This document shows positions 22,588 through 32,630 of a stretch of 64,000 nt of DNA, piece by piece (the first letter of the stretch is position 1; every line of letters begins with the position of its first letter). This DNA is from Porodaedalea pini (taxonomy: Eukaryota; Basidiomycota; Agaricomycetes; Hymenochaetales; Hymenochaetaceae), in the NCBI GenBank assembly GCA_002794775.1, contig NBAY01000004.1:868001-932000 (forward strand), written 5' to 3'. The notes beneath the pieces are model-generated. The model had not been told where the DNA came from, did no database searches, and saw only the letters and a program-made list of their open reading frames with translations. The translations under genes were made by a program, and so were the position numbers.

Positions 22588-25500
22588 CTACTCGACAGCG
22601 ATAGGATGCCCGCGTTGCAGCTTCGCGACCGTGTTTGCGCGTAACGGCGAATCTGCGAACAGCGCGCGCACAAGTTGTACCAGCTCATCAACGCTGAAGT
22701 CGATCAGCGCGCCCTCGTCGAATAGATACGAGACATCAGCAATTGATGCCTCCTGCATTTATATATTACATTTATCAGTCCGCATGCGGGGAAATGAAAC
22801 GGACGGGGGGAAATACGCACGAGCAGTTCGGAAAGATATGAGTATTTGAGCCAAGAGGGGACATAAGCAAGTACCATCGACGGCTTTTGGCAAGAAACAA
22901 TTAAACCATCCGCATGCGAAGAATTAAGCGGCAAAACTTCTCACCGCATCCGGGTCGTCCGTGTCGACGAAAAGGCCTTCAAGAGCGTTCAGAATGCGAC
23001 ACAGCTCGCTCAGTCGTCGTGAATCCAGCTCCGGGATGTCCGGCAGCGCAAGCACGTCGGCGACTACACGCGCCAACGCCGTCTCCACGACCCGCCCTGC
23101 TGCCCGCAGCCATTTCCTGCGAGGCAGGACCGTCTGTTGCCACCGGGTCAACGAAATGTCAGGCAACCGGAACGTGATAACGTGAATGTGTAATCGATGC
23201 AACATAATAGGTTTAGGTGATTTTATAGAACTTAGATTAGCGTGTTGGGGAAATGAAAAGAGGAGGTACACACCTTCCACTCCCCAGTCGCGGTTCGCAC
23301 GTCGCGCAGGACCTCGCTCATCACAATCTCGCATTCGTCGAAACGCTCCTGGACGCCAGTGTCCACAAAGCCTTCCGAACGCGAGAGGATTTGCAGTACC
23401 CGCTCGCATTCGCGCTCCTGTACAGTGTAGTTAGCCAGACACGTGATATAATAGATTCGTGTGGAGAAGGTACTCACGACGCCCTCCTCGAACCACCACG
23501 CGCCAAGTGCGTGCATATGATCCAGAGCCTCGCGCATCTGTTCGTGTACGGCATCCGTCGTGTCCGCTGGAAGTTTAAGCTTCGCTACCTCTTCATGCAC
23601 ATACGTGCAATCATTAGCCAAGCGCAAAGCTCGTGCAGGACGGGTGAGCTCCGTCGCATACGCAACGGGGTATACAGCACGGTACAAGTCTAACGCGGCG
23701 GGTGCCGTCTGTAAAACAAGCGTGCTGGCATTGCTGCTGGATCCAGGCGGAGATAACGGGAAGTCAGAGAAAATTGATGAAATCGCTATAGCTCCGCCCT
23801 CGGAGAGGATGTCGGAAACGAGGCGGACAAGGTCTTGAACGCGGCCCGAGATGAGATACGTCTCTGGTTCTTTGGGCCTTTGTGAAAGAGACAAAGCTGG
23901 CAGCTTTGATTGCACGGCTTGTGAATTCGAAGGTGGCGGGTGTGCGCTCCGGAGAGGCGAGGTAGCAGAAGAGAAGGAGTCGGGACGGGGCGAGCTGAAG
24001 GAGTGGGACGATGATGAGACACTTGAGGGAAACGCAGATGATGCGGAGAATGTGGATGAAGGTGGATTGGAGGAGAGCGCTGGAGACGAGAGTCCTTTCC
24101 CTTTTCCCTTCGCAGACAGCTTTTCTAACCGTTTCGCGACTTTGGGCGCTTTTACCGGAGAAATTGGCTGCACGGGAGAGGGTAGTGATGGAGGAGCGGG
24201 CTGAGGTTCGTCCCAGGCGGAATCCCATGCAGAATCCTCCGAGTCCTCTTGATATGGCGGCTCATCAACGTTATGTCCATTCGCAGACTGTGTAAATTTC
24301 GAGCCCTTATCGTCTTCCCTCGCAGCGAGTGTGCTATCTTCCTCTCCATCTCCCCAGCCCCATGCATCCGAGTCGTCTTGTGCGTCATTTTCGGCTTTTG
24401 TTTGATCAGACGTGCCATTGCCCGCCACTTCGAAGTCCCAGCTATTTTCTTCCGCTCCCATCTCTTCAAGATAGGACTTGCCTTCCTCCGCAAGCGACTT
24501 GCCATTTGTTGGTGCAACAGAGTCACCATTTTGCGCATCGGAGTCAAAGTCCCAGCCATTCTCGGACTCATCCCCGCCGTCAATCTCACCCTGTACCAGG
24601 ATGACCTCCGGAGCATGTGCCGCCACATCGTCCTCTGGTGGCTGAGAAACCTCGACGCGGACGATGCGCTCCTCCGTATTCGAAAGAATCAATTTCCTTG
24701 CTTCTGCCAGTAGATTTATGCGACGTTTCCGCCCATAATGTCCCGCAATGCCCCTGGCCCAAGCCTGGACCTCACTTTCGTAGGCTCCAGGGCGTTTGGC
24801 AAAGAAGTATTCATGTTCAAACTGGACAGAGTTCTCCACGAGCGAGAGAAAAGGAGAAAGGTCGGATAGAGATGAGGGAAGTGAGGGAACGAGGACGTCA
24901 CGGAGCAGAGCAGCTGTGGTCGGCTTATACAAAGACTGCAGGAAAGAAGTTGCTGTTGAAGTAGGAAGCGCAGGGAGGAGATTTTCCTGAAGGAAGTCGA
25001 AGAGCGACTTGAGGTAGACCGGTGTTGAGTTTCGGAAAGTGGGAAAAGGTGCAAGAGGGAAGATGGATAGACAAATGGACGGGGTCCCATTGACGTCAGG
25101 GGCTCTCGAGATATTCGAAGAAACTGCTTGCTGAAGTGGGAAATCGATAAAATGTGCGACAATGTCCCGACGCAGAGATGCAACAACAGAGTTTAGTGAA
25201 ATGGTGGAAAGGGATGCAAGGATCTCTTGAAGTGTGATGACGGTTTGAGATTGACGGACTGTATAAATCATATGAGACAGGAACATTTCATTCATCCGCT
25301 ACGCCGCACCTTGCACAGACGGAGAAATACGAAACTCAGTTGGCGACATTTGGATTCCCCTCGAGTACGCTTCACTAAGTTGCTCTTCCATGCGATCTTT
25401 CAGCATACGAAGGTGGTTCTATTATTGACATTAGAAATTCAAGAAAATTCTACCAAACGGTCGAACATACCTTCATATCCGTCATGACGTCCGCTTTTGC

Positions 25501-26122
25501 AAGAGCTTCAGGAGCTTTATCCAATGTCGTGGACAGTTCGTCAGATAGCTTTACGCCGTCTGCAAGATTGCCATCGCCGACGAATCCTGCTAAGCTGTCA
25601 AATTGGGTGCGGCACTCGCTCAAGTACGAGAGGGCTTCATGAGTGACTTGAGCATCAGAGGTGCGCTGCGCAAGCTCTCTGTGAGCCCTCAAAGATGCGA
25701 GGAGAGTAGGCAGAAGACCTGTCTTGGATACGTCTCAGAAAGTCAGCAGGAGTCAGTGTGGAGATACATACTTCGGCATTCTCAAGCGTCTCTGCAAGCT
25801 TGTCCACGTTTGAAGAGAGATTCTGCAGTCGCGCCTGCACGGACTTGGACGAGTCGAGCTGTCGCTCAAAGTCAGGGAGCTCTTCATGAATCCGGTCATA
25901 TATTCTGTCCTAAACAAAGCTTCAGATGTAGCAGCTGACTCAAAGGACAGCTATACCGACTTTGGTCTGCTGTATGCTGAGTTGCAGCTCGGAAACCCAT
26001 TCTGCAGCTAGTTCGGAGGTGAGCGTCTTGTTTGTCGCGTCAGATATCTTGACTAGAATTTGGGAAGATACATCTGTAGGTAACGGCTTGCGTGGAAGAT
26101 GATCTGGAACGGTGAAGGCCAT
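22588..26122 (-). CDS. ZW10: ZW10/Dsl1-type vesicle tether and kinetochore protein
   Basis: ZW10 family proteins form the NRZ/Dsl1 tether for Golgi-to-ER vesicles and, in animals, the RZZ kinetochore complex. Start MAFTVPDHLPRKPLP at 26122. N-terminal helices follow: LTSELAAEWVSELQLSIQQTK, DRIYDRIHEELPDFERQLD, VQARLQNLSSNVDKLAETLENAE, RAHRELAQRTSDAQV. The big exon (25295-23270) holds the middle domain and an acidic, Trp-containing linker with repeated WDF/WDSAWDE motifs. It then reads ISSIFSDFPLSPPGSSSN, LDLYRAVYPVAYATELT, LRLANDCTYVHEEVAKL and GVQERFDECEIVMSEVLRDV, matching the ZW10 C-terminal domain. The last exons give GRVVETALARVVADVLALPDI, LAYVPSWLKYSYLSELL and EASIADVSYLFDEGALIDF, ending AVE at 22588. 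Over ten introns are needed. A LINE is inserted about 50 bp upstream of the ATG. Confidence 0.87.
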
Positions 26123-26171
26123 GAGCGTCGAACACGTCGAGCTTGTGAGGCGAACGCGGCGTGTCATATGC

Positions 26172-26182
26172 TGCTGCATCAC
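26172..26182 (+). repeat. 5' target-site duplication of the LINE
   Basis: TGCTGCATCAC, repeated exactly at 32467-32477 on the other side of the element. The flanks differ by a CTG unit further left, so 11 bp is the safe length. Confidence 0.75.
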
Positions 26183-26254
26183 TTTTCCTCTTACCATCAT
26201 CATCGATCGTGGGAAAATTGTTCATCTGTCGCTTTTCTATCTCATATCTCTGCC

Positions 26255-28498
26255 ATGGACAACAAGATGTTGACCAGGGCAAAGGCCTCGCTTCACAAGA
26301 CAAAGTCTTATCGTTCCCTTGTTAATCCCAAGGACCCCACCAAGTGTGAGGAGTGTAAACAGGATCTCCCCTATCACAGTCGCCAGTGTGTTAGCGGGAC
26401 CGCCAAATTATGTGTCACTTGTGGTCGCGACAAGACCTACAACCACGATGACAATGTATGCGTTACAGTCGAGGCGAATCGTGCCAAGTGGTCTCCCGAT
26501 ATCGAGGCGGACGAACATGCCGCCAAACTTCGCAAACAAGGGGACCTTCCCCCGACTCCGGACATCGAATCACAGAACACCCTGAAACGTTCAAATTCAG
26601 AGGAAGAACACAGGTCAATCCCGCCCCCTGCTCGAATTGACGAAGACGCTATGGACGATGACTTGTATATCCCGGACGAGCATCCCAGCCAAGCCCCCCA
26701 AGTCGACAACGTTATGGAAGATATCGATGAAATGCAGGATCCGGCCATCGCCGAGAAAGTCAACCTCTCGTTCGCTGACCTCACCAAGGACACCATCCAG
26801 ACTATGCACACGCTTATTTCTCAGCCGACGTGGTCAGCTGACAAACCCTGGTTCGAAGACCCAGTCCGCGCCGGATCCATCCTCGCTAATATTGGATCCA
26901 ACTTGGTATCCTGGATCAACAAGTCAAACATGTTGGACGACGAAACCAACCTAACTAATTCAGTGAACGAGAGCCTCGAAGCTTTCCATTCTACATTCCG
27001 CATTCATTCCCCTTCGTTTAAACACGTGTTTGAACATATCTATACTAACAGCCAGACTATCAGGGATCAAGAAATAACCGATACCATGCATGCTATGTCA
27101 CGTTCTATTCAACATCTTTCCGCGGTCGTATCTTCTATATCCGAGAAAACCAACACCATCGAGAAGCAGCTCGCGGATGGCCCCGTTCCCTCTATGCATG
27201 CCAATTCCACTAACAATTTCACTAACCCCAAAACAAATAAACAACAGAAAATTCTTCCGGACCCCATTGGGGTTCGCTTTTCCAATGACCCCAGATTCCC
27301 GCCCCCACCTCCTGTCATCAAACAACGCGTCCCGATCCCGAAAAACGGAAAGTCCGAATACGCCACAGCCATAGCTAAAACTCGTATCCCCGGTTCGGGA
27401 TACCGCATGACTACTGATGGAACCATCATCGCCCCCGACGGTTATGCCCACTCAGAGCACAACGCTCCGCGTGGCTCGCAAACCACCATCTACCACCCTC
27501 CTGTTGAATCGGTCGGCACCGATTGGGATGGCTTTACCACCGTTACGTACGCTAAGGCGGCTCAAAAGAAGCCTAAAACTACCCCTACCAAGGTAGTACG
27601 TATCACCGAGCAGAGCCCTCAAGGGGAAATAACCACAGTCCCTATCAACCGGTCTAACGGATCGGTCAACACCCGAGTGCGCAATGTGCGACGCGTTTTC
27701 TTTTCCCTCCCGGGTGACCTTGCTGTTCGCCCGTCCCCCTTATCCATCAAAAACACTGTTCGTGCTGGCCTAAAGGGCAATCCACTCTTTAAACACCTCG
27801 TCATTCTGAACGTTGAGTACACGACCAACAGCAATCTCTTGATTGCATTTACTAACATTCGTTCTGACTTTGACGCACAACTCAGCTCCCTCGTTTCACA
27901 GCTAAATCGTATCATCAACATTTCTGGGGCTAAGGCGTTCACGCCTTCACCCCAGTTCAAGATGGTTATCCCCGGTGTCCCAGTCTTCGACAAGGACACT
28001 AATCTAATTTACTCGGAAAGAGACCTCCAGGAGGAAATCGCCTTGTTGCCTCAATTCGAAGGCCAGGAATTCATGTTCCCACCCCGGTTCATGTCTTCGA
28101 TCGAGCGCTTGAACCAGCGCGACTATTGCAATGTGTCCGTCATTCTTAAGGACGACTCCCGCCTATGCTTCGACCATTTCTTCCTACACAACAACCGCTC
28201 CGTCCCGATTTTTGGGGTGATCCGCCGACTTGAAGAAATGAAAGCCCATCCGGTCATCAACCAGTGTGACAACTGTCACCGCTTAGGTCACCCAGCGTCT
28301 AAATGCAGATCAGTCGCCCGGTGCGCTATCTGCTCCGAAACCCATCGGACCGCCGTTCACGTCGCCAAATGCGCGCCGTGCACCGCGTCCAACAATCTGC
28401 AGTGCGAGCATTTCGCCCTGTGCATTAATTGCCAGGGCAACCACAGCGCCAGGTCTTCAGAGTGCCCAGCTCGCCGTAATTATCGCTCCCCCTTTTAA
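26255..28498 (+). CDS. LINE ORF1 protein (Gag-like, zinc knuckle), about 747 aa
   Basis: This is the nucleic-acid-binding protein of the element. Start chosen at MDNKMLTRAKASLHKTKSY; the frame is open further left to 26099, but that part overlaps host sequence beyond the duplication. The N-terminus has a Cys/His cluster (CEECKQDLPYHSRQC, then CVTCGRDKTYNHDDNVC) that looks like a zinc-binding unit. The middle is polar and Pro-rich. The C-terminus has CDNCHRLGHPASKC near residue 671 (CX2CX4HX4C), followed by CAICSETH and CINCQGNHSARSSEC, the usual set of knuckles in LINE ORF1. The stop TAA is 5 bases before the ORF2 ATG, so termination-reinitiation is possible. Confidence 0.85.
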   Translation: MDNKMLTRAKASLHKTKSYRSLVNPKDPTKCEECKQDLPYHSRQCVSGTAKLCVTCGRDKTYNHDDNVCVTVEANRAKWSPDIEADEHAAKLRKQGDLPPTPDIESQNTLKRSNSEEEHRSIPPPARIDEDAMDDDLYIPDEHPSQAPQVDNVMEDIDEMQDPAIAEKVNLSFADLTKDTIQTMHTLISQPTWSADKPWFEDPVRAGSILANIGSNLVSWINKSNMLDDETNLTNSVNESLEAFHSTFRIHSPSFKHVFEHIYTNSQTIRDQEITDTMHAMSRSIQHLSAVVSSISEKTNTIEKQLADGPVPSMHANSTNNFTNPKTNKQQKILPDPIGVRFSNDPRFPPPPPVIKQRVPIPKNGKSEYATAIAKTRIPGSGYRMTTDGTIIAPDGYAHSEHNAPRGSQTTIYHPPVESVGTDWDGFTTVTYAKAAQKKPKTTPTKVVRITEQSPQGEITTVPINRSNGSVNTRVRNVRRVFFSLPGDLAVRPSPLSIKNTVRAGLKGNPLFKHLVILNVEYTTNSNLLIAFTNIRSDFDAQLSSLVSQLNRIINISGAKAFTPSPQFKMVIPGVPVFDKDTNLIYSERDLQEEIALLPQFEGQEFMFPPRFMSSIERLNQRDYCNVSVILKDDSRLCFDHFFLHNNRSVPIFGVIRRLEEMKAHPVINQCDNCHRLGHPASKCRSVARCAICSETHRTAVHVAKCAPCTASNNLQCEHFALCINCQGNHSARSSECPARRNYRSPF

Positions 28499-28503
28499 TC
28501 CAT

Positions 28504-31500
28504 ATGACTGACAATATCTCTGTCTTTTCTATTAACCTTCGTAATTCCGAACCATCCTTTGACTTTCTTCTAAGGGCATTCTCCTCTACTCATTCTGCCC
28601 CTGACATTATTCTTTTCCAAGAAATCCCGACCATTCATTCCATTGTTCCATCCAAATCTTCTCCAGACGGCACTCGAATCTTTAATCTTCGATATTCCGC
28701 TCCCTATATCGCTTTCCGTCCTTCGTCTCCCGATAAACCCAGGTGTTGCACGCTTGTACACCCCCGAATCGTTCACCGCGTTTCCCTTTTCACGCATTAT
28801 TCTTTGTCCCCGAACGTCACAGTCATTTCTCTTTCGCGAGGCGACTTATCACCTCTACTTCTTTGGAACGTTTACAGTTCTCCCTCCCTTCACGAATTCG
28901 AAAACCCCTTTCCTTCACTTGATCTCCCATCGCATATTTTTGCCGGAGATTTTAACAGACACGCAGACCTCTGGTCTTTTCCGAACCAATCTCCACATTT
29001 CATCCAATCGGTAGCCCTCGTTGACTGGATCAACGAGAATAACTTAACCGTTTGCAATCCCCCAGAACAACACACATATTTTAATCGTTCCAGTGGTTCC
29101 AAAACCATCATTGACCTTGTTCTCGCCTCCGGCGACTTCGCACCTTCCCTTCTGGAAAACGTTACTGTCTCTGATTCATCCCTTGACATTTCTTCCGATC
29201 ATCGTCCCATCCGTTTTTCTTTTAATATTATTGAGTCGGTCGCGCCCCAACAACACCCTCTCCGATCTATTTGTTCCAGAGACTTACCCTCTTTTATCGG
29301 GGAATTCTGTGACTCTAAATCCTTCTCCTTTTCTCTAGCCAATATCGAGGCCCCCCAGGCGCTGGACGACCTATTGTTTGCCCTTCATTCATCCCTTTCA
29401 GATTTCGCTACTTTCTTCCTACACAAACGAAAGCCACGATCTTACTTCGGCCCCAACAAATGGTGGTCCGAAGCATGTACGAGACTCTATCGCGTTCATT
29501 GTCGTAATCCGTCGCCTGATTCCAAAAGGCGCCTGGACACTGAAATCACCCGAGCCAAGAACGCCTTCTTTGGCTCCCGCCTTCAACAGTCTGATGCGCA
29601 TACCGCCTGGCGCAACCAACACATCGGGACGGTGCGTCGTCGAGCCCCTATCGGAGCGCTCCGCATGAATAACGGGTCCTTCTCTCTAACCGAGTCGGAC
29701 AAAGCGTCCCTGTTCCGTTCGACGTTTTTCCCCCCGCTATCGCAAACTCCGGAGGTCATTCCCCTCCCCGACCTATCCGAGTTCCGTCCCATTGAAATGA
29801 AGGACATACAGGCAGCCCTTTGGGGCATCGATCGCGAAACGAGCCCTGGCAATAGCCACATCTCGTACAAACACCTGGAGCTTCTCATCGAGCATCGCGA
29901 CCAATTCTTTGTGGACCTCTTTTCTTTGTGTATGAAGATGGGCCATTTCCCTTTGCCATTTAAAACATCCCTCGTTACTTTCATCCCTAAACCCAAACGC
30001 TCGGACTTTTCTGTTCCCCGAGCGTTCCGACCTATTACCTTGGTTGACACCATAGGCAAGCTTTTCGAGTGTATCCTCTTTAACATTCTTCAACCTTTCT
30101 TTGAACTGAATAATCTTCTTCCCGACGCCCAACATGGCTGCCGGAAACATCGTTCTTCCTTGACGGCTTGCTACGATCTTCTTTCTGATATTCTAAACCA
30201 ACCTTTTATCATGAACGCCAGCGACAAGCAGACTTCGCTATCTCTGCGACATCGCTATTTGGTTACGTCCATCCTTACCGTTGACATTCAAGGTTTTTTC
30301 AATAATATTTCTCATAATCGTCTCCTATCGAAACTCGTTCATTCCAAAGTACACCCCAACATTATTCGTGTCCTCTCGGGCTGGCTCCGAGACCGACCCA
30401 TTTCTTTTCACTTCAATAATTTTTTCTCTACGCCTTTCATCAAACCCAACCGGGGTGTTCCCCAAGGGTCTCCGTTGTCCCCCCTTATTTCGATTTTCGC
30501 TGCCGCGGACGTTATCACCGCATATCACACCCGTTTCGGTCCTCATCGGCCTTTACTTGCGTACATGGACGACCATCTCCTTTATTCGCGTTCGCTTAGC
30601 ATTCGTACCAACCTGCGACGCTTGCGAAACCAGTTTCAATTTCTATCATCCCAATTCCAATCTCTTGGTCTTTCCATTGACCCGGACGCCATTGAGCTCC
30701 TTCACATTCTGCCACACACCCAAATCGCTAACCATACCTTTCGTTTCTTTCTACGTGACTCTCCTTTAGCCTCCAGCGCATCGCTATCCTTACCAAACAA
30801 CCGCGTTATTCCTCCTTCGCGTCACCTTACTTGGCTTGGTGTCATTTTTCCATTTGACCTCTCCCCCAAGCTTCACTTCCAATCACGAGCCAATAAAGCT
30901 ATTTCCACGCTTCATCAACATTCGTTTCTTTTCAATAGGACTAATGGCGCTTATTTTCAGTACGCGCGCCTTCTTTATTTTGGTCTAATTCGTTCGGTTG
31001 CCACTTACGGTGCCATCCTCTTCCCGGAATCCCCTTTCATCTCGATCCTTCAGACGACTCAAAGACGGTTTCTTCATTCCGTAATTAACCACAGCACAAA
31101 TCCCGCCGTGGCTGAATCCTTTTTATCGTGCCCTCCCATTCATCTTTTCGTTCGTGCACTCTCTCAATCTTTTCTCTTGTCTTACTTTGCCCATTCTAAA
31201 CATAACCCTTCTAAAAACCAATATTTAGTGTCGTCACTGCTTCCAAACATCACTATTTCTAAAGTCGTTTCCTTCCCATCTTTTACTCCTATTCATTCAC
31301 GCCTCATTATGACTCCAATCCCTTCTTCGGTTCAACGCAATCGGGCTATCCGCGATTTTAACTCCTTTTTCTTACATCCTCCTCCTTACCAGTATTTCAT
31401 CTTTACAGATGGCTCCATCACACCGAACGCCGACGGCTCCTATAACGGTGGCCATGGTTTCGTTATTATGCACAATCACCAGGAACTCGCTGTCTTTAGT

Positions 31501-31893
31501 TCAGCAGCGCACTCTCGATCAAACATTCTGTTTGAAGAGCAGGAAGCGCTCATCGCAGCCGTACGACGAATCTCTTCTCTCCTTGCAAAATGCCACACTC
31601 CCGTCCACATTCACATTGTGTCAGACTCCCTTAATTGCGTCCAACTCATATTTTCGGATGACGCTCGACATGCGGACTTCATCATTCTTTTCCGCCGCCT
31701 ATGCGGAATATTTCTCGCCCTTCACCACGAAGCATCACATATTACGGTCCAATGGCTCCCATCTCATCGAGGAGTGTTGGGCAATTCCAAGGCCGATAAA
31801 TTGGCTAAAGACGCAGCATCTAGCCCTCATCACGAAATCATACCAGACTCGCTTCCGAACTTGAAGGCGCAAGTACAGCTCGACCTTTTATGA
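28504..31893 (+). CDS. LINE ORF2 polyprotein: endonuclease, reverse transcriptase, RNase H
   Basis: This enzyme nicks the target and copies element RNA. The endonuclease domain starts at residue 1 with FQEIPT (catalytic Glu), GDFNRHADLW near 148 and SDHRPI near 231. The RT domain shows PRAFRPITLVDTIGKLFE, DAQHGCRKHRSSLTAC, DIQGFFNNISHNRL, NRGVPQGSPLSPL and the active-site YMDD near 687. RNase H follows with FTDGSITP near 967, EEQEALIAAV, SDSLNCVQ and WLPSHRGVLGNSKADKLAKD. All catalytic residues I expect are present. The frame stops at TGA 31891-31893, yet the same frame stays open to 32328 and encodes a Cys/His motif (CPDPLCVKHDVHHILNVC) typical of LINE ORF2 ends. The TGA is therefore probably a mutation, or two small frameshifts flank it. 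Confidence 0.9.
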   Translation: MTDNISVFSINLRNSEPSFDFLLRAFSSTHSAPDIILFQEIPTIHSIVPSKSSPDGTRIFNLRYSAPYIAFRPSSPDKPRCCTLVHPRIVHRVSLFTHYSLSPNVTVISLSRGDLSPLLLWNVYSSPSLHEFENPFPSLDLPSHIFAGDFNRHADLWSFPNQSPHFIQSVALVDWINENNLTVCNPPEQHTYFNRSSGSKTIIDLVLASGDFAPSLLENVTVSDSSLDISSDHRPIRFSFNIIESVAPQQHPLRSICSRDLPSFIGEFCDSKSFSFSLANIEAPQALDDLLFALHSSLSDFATFFLHKRKPRSYFGPNKWWSEACTRLYRVHCRNPSPDSKRRLDTEITRAKNAFFGSRLQQSDAHTAWRNQHIGTVRRRAPIGALRMNNGSFSLTESDKASLFRSTFFPPLSQTPEVIPLPDLSEFRPIEMKDIQAALWGIDRETSPGNSHISYKHLELLIEHRDQFFVDLFSLCMKMGHFPLPFKTSLVTFIPKPKRSDFSVPRAFRPITLVDTIGKLFECILFNILQPFFELNNLLPDAQHGCRKHRSSLTACYDLLSDILNQPFIMNASDKQTSLSLRHRYLVTSILTVDIQGFFNNISHNRLLSKLVHSKVHPNIIRVLSGWLRDRPISFHFNNFFSTPFIKPNRGVPQGSPLSPLISIFAAADVITAYHTRFGPHRPLLAYMDDHLLYSRSLSIRTNLRRLRNQFQFLSSQFQSLGLSIDPDAIELLHILPHTQIANHTFRFFLRDSPLASSASLSLPNNRVIPPSRHLTWLGVIFPFDLSPKLHFQSRANKAISTLHQHSFLFNRTNGAYFQYARLLYFGLIRSVATYGAILFPESPFISILQTTQRRFLHSVINHSTNPAVAESFLSCPPIHLFVRALSQSFLLSYFAHSKHNPSKNQYLVSSLLPNITISKVVSFPSFTPIHSRLIMTPIPSSVQRNRAIRDFNSFFLHPPPYQYFIFTDGSITPNADGSYNGGHGFVIMHNHQELAVFSSAAHSRSNILFEEQEALIAAVRRISSLLAKCHTPVHIHIVSDSLNCVQLIFSDDARHADFIILFRRLCGIFLALHHEASHITVQWLPSHRGVLGNSKADKLAKDAASSPHHEIIPDSLPNLKAQVQLDLL

Positions 31894-32328
31894 GACTGGA
31901 AAGCTACAATCGTAAACCTACGAGGACATCGCTCCATCATCGAGCCATCCTCCTTCATCCTTCAACCAACGCGTTCTTTACGTCCATTTCTGAAGCTTTC
32001 ACCAAGGAAGAAGATTCACCGTACAGTTCTATCACGCGCCGCCAGCTTAATGCTGAACGCGCTCGATTTGCATAACCGAAACCTCGAACCCCGTTGTCCG
32101 GACCCATTGTGCGTTAAACATGATGTCCATCACATTCTTAATGTTTGTTCGTTCTTTTCTTTGATTCGAAACGGCCTCTTTCGTCATCGATCCCTACCTT
32201 TAACTTTCGCAGACTGGTTTCGCCCAAATAACTTTCTTCTCCTTCTTAAATTTGCTTATTTTTCATTCCGTCGCCCGCCGGACGCCATGCCTGTCTTATC
32301 CGACTTACCTCCATCCTTTGACCTTTAG
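31894..32328 (+). pseudogene. Detached ORF2 C-terminal segment with CCHC-like motif
   Basis: In frame with ORF2 after the TGA, about 144 codons are open and end at TAG near 32326-32328. They contain LHNRNLEPRCPDPLCVKHDVHHILNVCSFF, the Cys/His finger expected at the end of LINE ORF2. In the alternative frame, 31890-32072 encodes YSSITRRQLNAERARFA, which also looks like ORF2. A double frameshift is thus a rival explanation to a simple nonsense change. Confidence 0.55.
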
Positions 32329-32466
32329 TCACGATCTCGAACCCCGTTACGTTCTTTTACCCTAGTTATTAGCTACAAATTTCTACGCGCTACGAGCTAT
32401 GTTTCCTTTTGTTCCGTTTCCTGTGCGGTTGGGCATCTGTTGGTAGTAGATAACAGAAATTATATA

Positions 32467-32477
32467 TGCTGCATCAC
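32467..32477 (+). repeat. 3' target-site duplication of the LINE
   Basis: TGCTGCATCAC, identical to 26172-26182. The next bases (GTGATAACC) complete a palindromic ATCACGTGAT that includes a CACGTG E-box core. Confidence 0.75.
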
Positions 32478-32630
32478 GTGATAACCAATATAACGATCTT
32501 TTCAACAAGAACAAATTACTTGAACATTACTATGTAGTAGTATGTACTGTGTGTTATATAGAAACAACTTATAAGAGGTACAGCTATGTACTCCTGCATC
32601 TGATACTCGACCTGATTTATCCGAGGAACT

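Larger units (their letters stand above)
26183..32466 (+). mobile_element. Near-complete Tad1-like LINE (non-LTR retrotransposon), about 6.28 kb
   Basis: The element is framed by an exact 11-bp duplication (26172-26182 and 32467-32477). It has a 72-bp leader, ORF1 with zinc knuckles, and ORF2 with AP endonuclease, reverse transcriptase and RNase H. The ORF order and the RNase H are what I know from Tad1/I-group LINEs, and Tad1 is the usual fungal group. The 3' tail is short and AT-rich with no long poly(A). Both ORFs are open except for one TGA near the ORF2 end. The C-rich coding strand (many CCC, TTC and ATC codons) differs from the neighbouring host genes. It lies head-to-head with ZW10. 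Confidence 0.85.
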
